Below, one piece after another: positions 25,602 through 36,503 of a stretch of 64,000 nt of DNA (the stretch's first letter is position 1; every line of letters starts with the position of its first letter). The stretch lies in contig OY288243.1 of the NCBI GenBank assembly GCA_958450325.1, positions 25,574,844 to 25,638,843 on the forward strand, given 5' to 3'. The notes below the pieces were generated by a model. It ran no database searches. It was not told the DNA's origin and saw only the letters and a program-made list of their open reading frames with translations. The translations under genes were made by a program, and so were the position numbers. The DNA comes from Agrostemma githago. Taxonomy: Eukaryota > Streptophyta > Magnoliopsida > Caryophyllales > Caryophyllaceae.

Positions 25602-28600
25602 ATTCTCCCCACTAAAAGAAAGTTTCTTCCTCGAAGGTAAGAATAAGCATAAGGAAATCAAGATTAGCCCACTCGAAAAGATGAGGATACAAATTGGTAT
25701 AAGAACTTGCTTTAAAAGAAAATTTAATAACTTTCAAAGTGATACGAAATCGAACGCAAATATCTATTCCAAGAGGAACTGGACTAAGCTACTCGGAGTT
25801 TAAAATCTTCTAAATTAGTGAAATCGTAAAGTAAATTTTTTTGATAAAATAACAACGCTAAATAGCATTTGTAACAAGCTTGAAGAAAATAGGGTAACCA
25901 AAACATTTTCAAAACAAAAGTAAAACAATTTGATTAAGAAATTCGAAAATGTTTATTTTATTTTTTTATGAAGAAACAAAATATAGTTCGGAAAAATCAA
26001 ATTTTGTAGTTAGTAAAAATCGAACCAGTCATCAAATATTTTCAATAACATATTTAAATGTCCACCAACAATAAAACGAAAACTAATTTCAAAATGTTAA
26101 AATTTCGAAAATGTTATCAAAGTAATTATGAAAGTTTTCAAAAATATTATCAAACTTAAATATACAAAATAATTTCGACAACGTTTTAAATAATCCTATA
26201 GAAATCGAAGTATTTGGAAATATGAAAGTCATCATAAAATTCCGATCGCTTGAAAATCAAAAATTGTAATAATTTAAGATGAATTATTAATGCATTTTGA
26301 AGCTGATCTAAATATAAATATCAACCAAAGATAAAACAAAAGTAAAGTATAAAGTTCTTAAATTATAATTCAAAAATTATTAAATTTCACGACATCCAAA
26401 AAGTTTAAGTTAGTCAAACATTTTACAAAACGGGCAAAATCACAATTAGAAATTATAACTCAAAATGTTAAAATTTAACGATAATCCATTTTTTTTAAAC
26501 AAGTCAAACTTTTTATAAAAATAGGAAGTTCGAAAAAAATGGTCAACGGATAAAAAGAACAAGGATAAATAAATTAAAAATAAGAGCTTACAAAATCGAT
26601 AGAGGTCGAAGGGATTAGAAGCAGATGCGGTAACAGAATTCAAGAGAAGCAGAATAGAAGGCGGAGTTTAGAGTCAAAAAGAACTCTCAAGGATTATAGA
26701 AGAAATTAACCATCTCCAGATTCCTAGCACGATTCTCACAAACACGGTTCCCAATTGGCCCATCAAATAACGCTAAGTCCAATATCGGCACAGGGTGGTC
26801 CTACTCAATCTACCACCTCCAAAATTATCAATTGTCACCGCCTCCAAAATTAAGTCTTACATACTTATATAATCTTTCAATTAGTAGGGTAAGAATCCTC
26901 AAATGATTTAGACTAATCCATTAATTACGATTCCAGTGGTTATCAAAACATATCCAAACTCGTAATCACTAAGGCTCATAAATTCAAAGCTCATAAGGTA
27001 TAAACTCGAGGTATACTTCAAATTTCTCGAGTAAGGAACACTAAATAAAATCCACCAATTAACAATGCTCGAGTACGAAATCCTCAAAAATGATCACCAA
27101 CATATTTATAATGCCACAAGTACAGAAGTTGGGAAAGTACAACAAGTCCTCAAACACGCTCAAGCCTATAGGTAATGGCGCAAACACTCACATCTTCGAA
27201 CACGTCATTCGACTAAGGTTTCAGAGAATTCCACCAAATTTCATATCGTAACAGCGAAACCACCAAAATATTAACTCAACGAAGCCACAATCTCGTTGGT
27301 CTAAGGGTTTTGAACTATAAATCCATCAAGATGATTCTCATTAAGTATTCCTCAAAACAACGCGATAAATACAACCTCTAATTGTAACATGTTTCTCCTT
27401 TTCAAGGTTAACAACAATTTATCCAAGTTAGATCAATCAACTCCAAAGTTCATAGGTTACAACCTTAAACAACGATCAATGATCTAATCCTTAAGAAACA
27501 CGGGTAATCTATGTCAACCAAAATTTCTAACGATATTAATGAAAACCTTCAATGGTACCACAACACTCAGGTTAACACTTTAAACAGTACTCTATGATCC
27601 CAAATATTCATGATGCATCCACCAAATAAGCATTAGGTAAGAATCCCAAAGTGATATTATTATTTACACTTGATTAGGTTCTATGTTGGGTATTAGGTAT
27701 CCATCAAAATATGATATAATTCTCACTATCCAATAATTTACTCAACTCTTAGTCCTCTCTACGATCAAGTAATTCTTGACCCAAGTTTGAGCAATCTCTA
27801 TGGTATAATCCTAATTCCATTAATCAATTAATACCATTCAAATCAATTCCTCAAAAGCTCACTAGATTAGATAACAGGGCACAACTCACAATCCTCAAAC
27901 CATTAGTAATAAAAAATTGACTAAACCTACAACATATTACTTCTAAAAAGGTTCACTAAGACAGAATTTGGTCTAACCAAAGAATCTCAAAAGGGAAGAT
28001 GGTAAAGTAGAAGAATAGAACAAGGACTTACCAAAAAAAATGAAGATGAGAATATAAGAGAAGAATTGGGAAAAGCATAGGGTGGAAGATGAAAGAAAAG
28101 AATCAATGATCCTAGATACTTCAGATCACGAACCAGAGAAGAATCTTCGGGCCTGCAGAGTTCATTGGGGAACTCGTTGGATTTCTTCAATTTCGAGTAG
28201 AGGAACAAGCACACTAGTATTGAGTCGCTCCATCTGGATCCAAAGTGATTTCAAATCTGAGTCTACTGCACCATGATGGAACTGGGATCTACTCTTGACC
28301 ATCTGGCATGTAGCTTAAGTAAACTGAACCGGAGCTAAAAGTCACCATCGACATCTTTCTTGGAGCACCAAGTTGTCCACTCGAATCAGCAGGCGTTGAG
28401 AGTTCTAAGACGGTCTTATCCCGATCTGGAGCAGCATCCTATCAACATCTTGTTAATTCGTCTTCTTCCAACAAAAGCAACAAATATTCAATGTTAATCA
28501 TTGAGTTCAGGAACAGATAATCTTAACAGTTAAGTCCTTATTTGTTTCTACCCATTTCTAACAATATATTTTTTATTTACTGTTTAAATAATTTACTGGT

Positions 28601-28654
28601 ACTTTCCCTAATTTCAGGTGTAAGCGTCAGGAGCAGTGATGCTCTGATACCAAC
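25602..28654 (-). mobile_element. Right internal domain of the tandem LARD (intact, non-coding, 3.05 kb)
   Basis: This is the reference copy without nested insertions. It runs from the polypurine tract at 25602-25618 to the PBS at 28641-28652. It holds the empty sites for the solo LTR (27578) and the CACTA element (28609). No protein domain is seen. A minus-strand open frame at 27987-28214 (75 codons) contains the peptide EFPNELCRPEDSS. A similar peptide can be read in the diverged element at 1-1810, but with a stop just upstream there. Confidence 0.85.
28641..28652 (-). other. Primer binding site (tRNA-iMet) of the right unit
   Basis: Minus strand TGGTATCAGAGC, two bases inside LTR3. It marks LTR3 as the outer 5' LTR. 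Confidence 0.85.
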
Positions 28655-31600
28655 TGTAATCCCCTAGATTTACTAATACAATACAGTGGCGGAAACACTA
28701 TAGAGTCGGGATTATAACACGCTTTAATTATGTTTTTATAAAAATATAAATGGTAAAGTGAAACGTTAGGCCCTAAATAAAATGGCCAAAATTAAATAAA
28801 TCCACAAAGGGGTTTAACAATCCACAGAACATAATTATTAAAATTAATCAAGCAAGGATCATGACTGCCCGCTAGCCCACACCCGGAAACATGCATACCT
28901 GTCATGTTAAAAACATAACAGCCACAATCAGTGAGGAGCAACGTCAACGTTCTCCCAGCCGTATAACAGGATTTTAAAACAGTAATTACTGATATAGGAA
29001 AAAAAAGTCAAAATGGAAAACAGTAAAACAACATATTAAAATAAGCTTTCAACGCGAAATGGAATAATCAAATGGGTTTTCGAAGAAACATAAAAATATT
29101 TGCCAACCTGGAAACCAATTTATACGGATAACAATAAAAATATTCAAAATGGCGTTATGGATAGGATTAATGTAGAATCTAGACTTTCACTAGGACAATA
29201 CTAAACTAGCTTCGAGAACTTAGTCAAAACAAATCAGACTTCGGTCTCTAACTAGGCAACTCAACCATAACAGGACTGCGTGCAGCGAGGTCCTGGTTTA
29301 AGTAGTGCACACCTCTCCTGGATACAAATCATATCCATTTCAATCCGACGCGACTTACACGATGCGATATCTAATTTTAAGGTAAACATACACTCTCCTG
29401 AACACAAACCATGCTCAGTTCAACAACCAATGTGCCCCACAATGACACACCAGCCTTACAGTTGATGGCAAAAACGTACATCCCAGACTATATCACTCTA
29501 AACCCACACTTATCCTTATTCCATAACTCCAAAACAAGCCATTATCGATATTTAAAAGATGTATTCAATATAAACAATAGGAGAACAAAAGAAAAAGGAA
29601 TCACTTTCCAAAAGAGGAAACTTTCTATTTTAGGAAACTTATATTTTTAGAAACTTTACTAAAAATAGCATCATATCAAAATAGCGAAAATATTAGTTTA
29701 TACTAACATCACATTTTTAGTAAAGATATAGATTTATAAAACTAGTACTTTCGGCCTGAACGATATTAATTCTTAAAACGAGAACATTTGAGTTAATGAA
29801 ATTATTGAAACGTCATACAAGTGTTTATAAAATGATTTAGAAATGTATTAAACATTTTAAATACTACTAATTAGGGTGTTTCCAAAATTTACAAAACTAA
29901 AATTCCCTAATTATTATTAGTTTCGACAATACGATTATAAATAGGATTTTATGGCAAATGTCAAATTAAATCTTTTTACGTCTTTTATTTAATTAAACCA
30001 TTGAATATATTTAGAATATGTTAAGGGATGGATTAACTCTTAATGTTTCAGATTTAAATATTTTCAAAATAGCTGGAAAAATAAATCTTTTAGGTAAGAC
30101 GAAGCATTTTAACGATAAATCGTAATTTGTCCAAAAATCAATACTTATTAATTAAATACTTTAATAAATAGTTCAAAAATTACGTAAAATAGTTAAAAAA
30201 AATATATTTATGGACATTCTGTCCAGAAAAGAAAATTTTCCAGAATCCTAGAATTCGGTTTTAAAGCGTTTTCTTGTTAATCGTCTAATCTCGACAATAA
30301 CGATTAATAAAAATAGTAATTACAAAACGTTTTAAGTATTAATGTCTAAAAATTATTATTAAACCTAAAAATCATCATTTTCCAGAATATACTAATTCTC
30401 CAGATTTTCCAGAGTTCCAGATTTTCCAAATCCCGTCAAAACTGTCTTTAAAACCCGTTTTCACAATTAACGATTCTATTAACAAAACTTATCGTTCCTA
30501 ACATTTTATTAAGGCACTAAAAATCATAAAATTACATTTTAATATGAAATCATCAGAATCATAATTTTTCCAGATTTAAACCAAAGACCAGAAATCGAGA
30601 ATTTAAACGACAAACACGGTTTTAACGATAAACGATGATTTAAAGTGATTAATTAATTAATCCACTTAACAATTCCGAAAAATTATGAAACGATTCAGAA
30701 AATTCTATTTCATCGGAAAGTTTCACCACCTCAAAAATCAGATTAAAATAAAATGTTTAAGTACTAGAACTAAAAATCGGCTTTTAATCGTTTTTGTCCG
30801 ATAACGGTAATAATTCAATAATCGATATCAAAAATACCTGAAAAATACTAAACTATTAAAAATCATCAAAAATAACATTTTTCCAGAATATAAACATATA
30901 TTACATGTTTAGGCCGAATATTATGATTTTACAAACTAATATGACGATTTAATCGTTAATCTCGTAAAAGCGATAAAAATACCGAAACATACAAATTTTC
31001 AACTTTTAAAAAATTTTCCATATTATATGACATACATATATTGTCAAAAATAAAATTATAATTATATACATCCAATTACACAAATAAAATCATGCAATAC
31101 CGAGTAACATCGACGTTACCTCTAACCCAAATCCGAGTGGATTATAAATTCGTCGGCTTCGGGATCAACCAAGAATCCTAATTCACATGACATACATGGT
31201 ACAAAAATACCATGAGAAAACTAAAAGAATCAAGGTAAATAACGATCGGAAATAACATCGATTATTACCTTAACGAAGGGGAAAAAATCGATAATTTAGA
31301 AGATGAAAATACGACGATCAAAGCTAGATTATGGATGAAAATGGCTGCTGAAAATGGGCAGGAACACCAGCCAAAAAGACGGAGAAAGAAGAGGTTTTTG
31401 TTAAAATAAAATTGATGTAAAAATGAATAAGAAAAATATGAAAGGATGGTGGATGAATGAAGCATTAAAATTGATAAAAATAATGTGAATGTAGTCTTAA
31501 AATTTCAGCCAAAATGAATGTGATGGTAGAATGAAAAGCTTGTAATTTAAGCATGTAAATCAATTAAAGAGAAAAATATCTTTTTACTTAAAGTTTAAAC

Positions 31601-32128
31601 ATAAAGTGTTATGTAAATAAAAGTTGTAATCAAATGTGTTACTACATGGTGTCACGGTCCAAAAAGATCTCGTTTTAGTTGTAGGTTGATAAAAATAAGG
31701 ATAATAAAATTATTAAAAGCATTTTAAAGCAATTCGAGTAAACCGCGCGTTCGAAAATAATTATTTACGAAACTTCGTAATAAAATCATTAAAGGCTAAA
31801 TTTTCGTAAATAAAATATTTCTTAGTTGAAAATATTATATAAATATATCTAGACATTTGTAGGAAAAGGAATAGCTTAAATCAGAGTTTAAAAACGTTAA
31901 TTCGTAGAGAAGTAGAATTCCTCGCAGAAAAATAATTAGTTTACGAAGAAAATCAAATAAATAGATTTAAAAGAATTAAAATCTTTCAAAATAAAAACAA
32001 ATATCATTAGACTCAAAAATTAAAATAGAGCTTGGAATAATGATGAAACATAAGGTCGAAATGTGACAGAGTTATGACGAAGTCATAACGGAAATGATAA
32101 AAATGCTAGAAGAATAGCGGGTGTTACA
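28655..32128 (-). repeat. LTR3 (outer 5' LTR) of the tandem LARD
   Basis: 3474 bp with the same borders as LTR2, followed directly by the target duplication CTTAT. It differs from LTR2 by scattered substitutions and small indels. The minus-strand motif TTCGTTAAG|GTAATAATCG near 31269, a good splice donor, is kept in all LTRs of the family. Confidence 0.9.
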
Positions 32129-32133
32129 CTTAT
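32129..32133. repeat. Target-site duplication CTTAT (right) of the tandem LARD
   Basis: Matches 7940-7944. Counting it once restores continuity of gene B exon 2 across the insertion. Confidence 0.9.
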
Positions 32134-32925
32134 AGTTATAAGCTTTGATGCATTGGGGAGGGTCGACCAAACCAAGCTGTTCTTGAAACCAAACCTGCGC
32201 AAAACACGAAAAAACATCAGACCCCCAAACCAAAGCAACAACAAAAACTAAACAAAAAAACCAAGCTATAGAAACATAGCGAAAAAACACACATGTAAAA
32301 TGATCCTGGAACCTCGGAAAGATGCATCGTGGAGTCGAGCACGAGCATTAAGACCTAGAATAAGCTCGCCCAAAATAAGCAAAGAAGGTGATCATCCGTG
32401 TTCCATCCCCATCACCACATCCAAAACCCGAGGATTACCCCAGCCTTCACGCGCCCTCGCATCCTCGAAAAGATGATAACAAACCATCGCAACATTAAAA
32501 GCGTGTCTACATGCTAAGGCCGAAACATGATGAGAACCAACCTGTGAGAACATCTTAGAAAGCAACTCTAAGTTAATGCCATCCCTACCAAAATAACCTT
32601 TAGCTTCCTCCAATGACGAAAGATCAAAAAAATGGTAAAACCGCTCCACGTAAGCGTCATCCCCATAAGGCAGACAAGGTCGAACCGAGCTCCAATCACC
32701 TATAGCATCTATCTCTTCGGGCAAAGGACAAATTTTACCCCCGGGAAAAGCAAAAACATGGTCCTTCGAGTCCCAAAACTTAGAGCATGCGAATAAGAAG
32801 TCATCCTGTATCTTGACTCGACTTGGCGCAACAACCACTGACAAACCATCATTTGAACAAATCTCGGGGTCACATTTCTTAAAAGAACTAACCCACTCGG
32901 TAAGGATATTCCCAAAACCCGACAT
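32134..32925 (-). pseudogene. Gene B, 5' part: antisense accessory gene of the Tat element (DUF7745-like)
   Basis: The likely start is the ATG at 32923-32925 (MSGFGNILTEW), about 70 bp after a TATATATA box. Exon 1 (32293-32925) is 211 codons and includes FWDSKDHVFAFPG followed by a LPEEI block, the pattern of plant mobile-element proteins grouped as DUF7745/PMD-like. It ends in GSRIILH. A 98-bp intron (32195-32292, GT...GCGCAG) joins it in phase to exon 2 (VWFQEQLGLVDPP), which is cut by the LARD insertion and resumes at 7944. One in-frame TGA (32392-32394) breaks exon 1. The TATA box, donor, acceptor and phase support a real ancestral spliced gene transcribed against pol. The family assignment is from motif memory and the role is unknown. 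Confidence 0.65.
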
Positions 32926-32994
32926 GACGATAAATATGGACGTGCTAGACTCTATGTATACCAGAGTATGTCTAAAACAAGCACCCACAACCCG

Positions 32995-33002
32995 TATATA
33001 TA
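32995..33002 (-). promoter_or_regulatory. TATA box of gene B
   Basis: TATATATA (palindromic) within GGGCTATATATACGG on the minus strand, about 70 bp before the proposed ATG. Upstream (33060-33160) is a GC-rich block with CCCAAGCGCC motifs that recur upstream of the TATA box in the Tat LTR (about 43285). Confidence 0.6.
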
Positions 33003-33159
33003 GCCCTAATCCCACAAGAATTAGGAAACGACGAAAATTTCCATAACCCGGACCCGAACCGCCTTGGCCCAGGCGCCCGAATTTTCTGCCGCCCGAGCCC
33101 AAGCGACCCTGGACCCAAGAGCCTCAGCCCAAGCGCCTATGTCTAAGCGGGCAGCATCT

Positions 33160-33877
33160 AGAGCAACCCAAAAGGTAGAAACACCGACCCCGCATCATAA
33201 CCACGGCTACCACATAACACCCCGGACATCGGGAACGACCTCCCGAAGCCGTTAAAACCCGCCCCAAAAACTGAAGCACTCATGCAGGGACCACAGGAAC
33301 GCAAGTTCACCCGTCGGACGTTCCACACTTAGGCGTTTTTTTTTTGTTTTTTAGGGGGATAATCTACCCCACCTAGGCGTGTTGTAGCCTATTGGCCGTC
33401 GTCATCAAGTCGCGTCCGTTGCCTAACAAGGCAATATTATGAGTACGCCAAAAAGTGGTCTAACTTTTTTTTTTAAAAGTTGCCCGAATTTTTAAAACTT
33501 CGGTTTCGTTCTGAATGTCAAAGAAACTAAACTAATCTCCTAATTTACTCGGTCAGAACACGTTAATGTTTTACGTTAACATTTTACATCTCGTCCATCT
33601 CGAGTCAAAACATTTTAATCGACGTACTATCTGATCCGATTCCCGACTCAAATTAACGCATTTCAAAGCATCCAAAAGGAACTGTTTTCATACTTCTGTA
33701 CAACGTCAACGCACCCCAAACTAGGTCAGATCGCAAATGAATGAACGCAAAACTGATTGCTTGTCAATCTAGGTAAACAATTCACCAAACGAAAACACAA
33801 GACTAATCCAGCTAATTCAAGTACTAAAATTTAAAAACAAATATACAACATATACAAATTTATACACAAATCGAGGC
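33160..33877. other. Spacer between genes A and B of the Tat element
   Basis: No gene seen. It includes a T-run near 33337 and mixed sequence between the stop of gene A (33878) and the promoter of gene B. Confidence 0.5.
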
Positions 33878-36503
33878 TAGGAAGGACCCCTAGAAACCGC
33901 ACCAATAGCTAGGGGTGTAAACGAGCAGATTTGAGCTCGAGCTCGAGTAGGCTTGGGTTCGGCTCGTAAATTTTAACTCGAGCTTGGGCTCGGCTCGAAG
34001 CTCGTCGAGCTCAAAAAATTGAAGCTCGAGCTCGGCTCGAGCTCGTACCAAGCTCGTTGACCATTATAGTTTTTCGTCTCTTTATAAATATATATAACTA
34101 AAAATATATAAAAATAATTATAAAGTATTGTTACAAAATTTTAAAGTATAATAATTATAAATATCAAATAAACATATATTTTGAATAATTATAATTTAAA
34201 ATTATTAAACTTATAATGTAAAAAACTAAAAAAATGAGCCCAAACAAGCTTCCGAGCCGAGCCTTACTGAGCTCGGGCTCGGCTCGAATTTGAACAAGCT
34301 CGAGCTCGTTTTGACCGAGCTTGAGCCGAGCTTTGACCGAGCCGGCTCTGATCGTTAACACCCCTACCAATAGTTATCACAACCTCGCAAAGTTTGTCAT
34401 CTAAACCTAGATCCTCCAAGTCTATAAGAGGAGACTCACTACCATCCATCCCCGACAACATGTCTAAGGTAGCCGTCTCGGGGACTCCTCCGACCTCCTC
34501 GTTAGCACCCGGAGCCTCGGCCTCCCTTTCGACCCGATGTCTGGCTTCGCCTTGCGCAGAGGTCTCACCCTGAGACCGAGCCAGCTGCTCCTTTAGGAAG
34601 GCGATCTCGTCAGCCCGAGATTGCAGGAGCCGTCGCGCCTCAGTCGCCTCCGCCTCGAGCTCGGTCACCCGAGTCTCCAACTGCCCCACCATATCCGGGA
34701 CATCCTACAAATACACTTAAACATTAGGAGGGTACGCCAACAGCCTAGGAAACCACCCTAATCACACAAACTCACCGATCGAGGTCCCAAAGTGTCACGG
34801 GAAACCCTCGAGGCAAAGGCCCGGAAGTGGTTGGCGACCTGCCACAACCGCTGATGACAAGCTGATGAAACCTGAAAGGTGAAACCAAGGAAGTTAAACA
34901 AACCAATCATAACTCTTAGAACACAAACCCAAAACGAAAGCCAAAACTTACCCGGTAAACCCGGTCACGCCACTCTATCCCGACGTCCATCTCCTCAGCA
35001 GAACACGGGGGGAGATGCTCGGTGAAAGGTATCCCAGGCGCATCCACCCAAAGAAGCGTCAGGAAAACATCTGGGGACTGGATTTCATCAGCCGGATCAG
35101 CCGGCTAAGAAAACAACAGATTGGCCGGTCAGAGGGCAAGAAAACAACAAACCGTAAAACAAATCTTAGAACCATAATTAGAACATTACCACGAGGCGGT
35201 ACCAAGCAAGCCGCTGGGTGACGTGAGATAGGTAGGAGGCACTTGGCACCAAGAGTGCATCGCCTCCTTCTCCGTCCCTATCCTCGAGGATCTCTGCGGT
35301 GGTCGGCGGTCTAAACATGGTCCGGGGAGGATCAACCGGCACCCTGAAATCGTCATATAGGCACGGACGCACCAACCGCTCGCCCAGATACCAAACTGGG
35401 CGAAACAACGCAGGAAGGAGCATCCTTCTGTAAATTCTAGGCCTCAGCTCCGCGGCCACATACTCCGGTACGCCCTTATAACCAGCCCAAGGGCGGGCCA
35501 CAAACTACACAAATGAACCAACACTCCGATAAATCCTAAACCTTGGGGGATACTAAGCTAGGTAGGACATAAAAGAAAACTTACATCCCTGAGGCTTAGC
35601 TGGTTGACCAGCGCATTCTCCGACGGGTAGTGACTGGTAGTGTTCTTGGGCTGAGCCAGCCTTCACTCGGTTCCCGCCGGGAATCTCTTCGGGTGAACCG
35701 GCACCGTCTTAGGTGCCAAACAAGGAAAGTAGGAGTAGATCCAAGCCTGCAACAAACCCATAATACACTTAGCAACACTAAGTCAAAGCCAAGCAGAACT
35801 CGGGATACAAGAGTGAGAATAGTAGCTAACCTCTAGTATAAGGCCCGGACCCACGATAGGCACAGTGGAGGCCGACTCTATCGCCAACGGCCTCACCATG
35901 ACTTGCAGACAGCGAGTCATCTCCGCGAAAGCCGCGGTCACCTAATCATAACGTCCTAGCTGGGCCAGGTCCTCTAGGAGAGCCAAAATCCTAGTGCTAA
36001 ACCTCTCGCCTTTATCCGAGAAGTGGGTCGACCCTAGGAAATACCACAACCACCACCCGGCATCCTGCTCAGGCGTGTTGGGTTCCCGACCCTCTAACAC
36101 CGCCACTCGCTCGAAGTGATCGGTGATATACGAACTCACCAAAGCATGAGGCGCACTATATGCCTCATGCGGTAAACAGTCCTCGATGAGGCCCCCACAC
36201 CCCATCACTATCTAGCCTAGGGCCTTCGGCGGCCCACCTAATCCTATCCGGACCCCAGGGCAAACCGGTAATCATCCCAAAATCCTCTAGGGTCATTCCG
36301 ACCTCCCCAAAAGCCATGTGGAAGGTCGATGTAGTATCATGGAAGCGATCTATCATCGCTCTAATCACCATAAGGTTGCACTTAGTCTTGCAACTCACCA
36401 ACCTAACCCACTGCTCAACCACGGGACCAAGAGCGGTCCTGGAAATAATTTCCTTTACCGCGGGGGTCAACTTTTGAAAGTAAACCTCAAGACACGTAGA
36501 AAC
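33878..36503 (-). pseudogene. Gene A, exons 3-8: antisense plant mobile domain (PMD) gene of the Tat element
   Basis: Six minus-strand exons can be read: 35831-36502, 35585-35746, 35190-35504, 34952-35104, 34776-34871 and 33878-34704. Introns are 71-85 bp with GT...AG ends. Exons 4-7 are exact multiples of three and all introns between exons 3 and 8 are phase 0. Exon 3 holds the PMD: VEQWVRLV, then TFHMAFGEVGMTLEDFGMI, then WWLWYFLGST, ending GPGLILE. Exon 4 continues AWIYSYFPCLAP. The last exon is a coiled coil (QLETRVTELEAEATEARRLL) with an acidic tail. Damage: a one-base frameshift near 36190, a TAG at 35942-35944, a TGA in exon 4, and a hAT MITE near the 3' end. PMDs are known from MULE/gypsy-linked plant proteins. 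The role in a Tat element is unknown. Confidence 0.75.
33909..34365. mobile_element. hAT-type MITE in the last exon of gene A
   Basis: Ends are CTAGGGGTGTAAACGAGC and CGTTAACACCCCT, an imperfect terminal inverted repeat. They are flanked by the 8-bp duplication ACCAATAG (33901-33908 and 34366-34373), the length typical of hAT. Both arms are full of GAGCTCG/GGCTCG repeats around an AT-rich centre. Removing it restores a short frame that ends at TAG 33878-33880. Confidence 0.88.

Larger units (their letters stand above)
7945..32128 (-). mobile_element. Tandem LARD-like retrotransposon: LTR-internal-LTR-internal-LTR, with nested insertions
   Basis: Three LTRs (7945-13366, 22131-25601, 28655-32128) and two internal domains lie in the same orientation. 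The far ends are flanked by one 5-bp target duplication, CTTAT at 7940-7944 and 32129-32133. Inside, each internal domain starts with an iMet PBS and ends with a purine-rich tract on the minus strand. No flanking duplication exists at the middle LTR, which abuts a PBS on one side and a polypurine tract on the other. This is what one insertion followed by unequal recombination between LTRs would give. Neither internal domain encodes recognisable retroviral proteins, so the element is non-autonomous (LTR about 3.47 kb, internal about 3.05 kb, sizes close to described LARDs). Confidence 0.9.
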
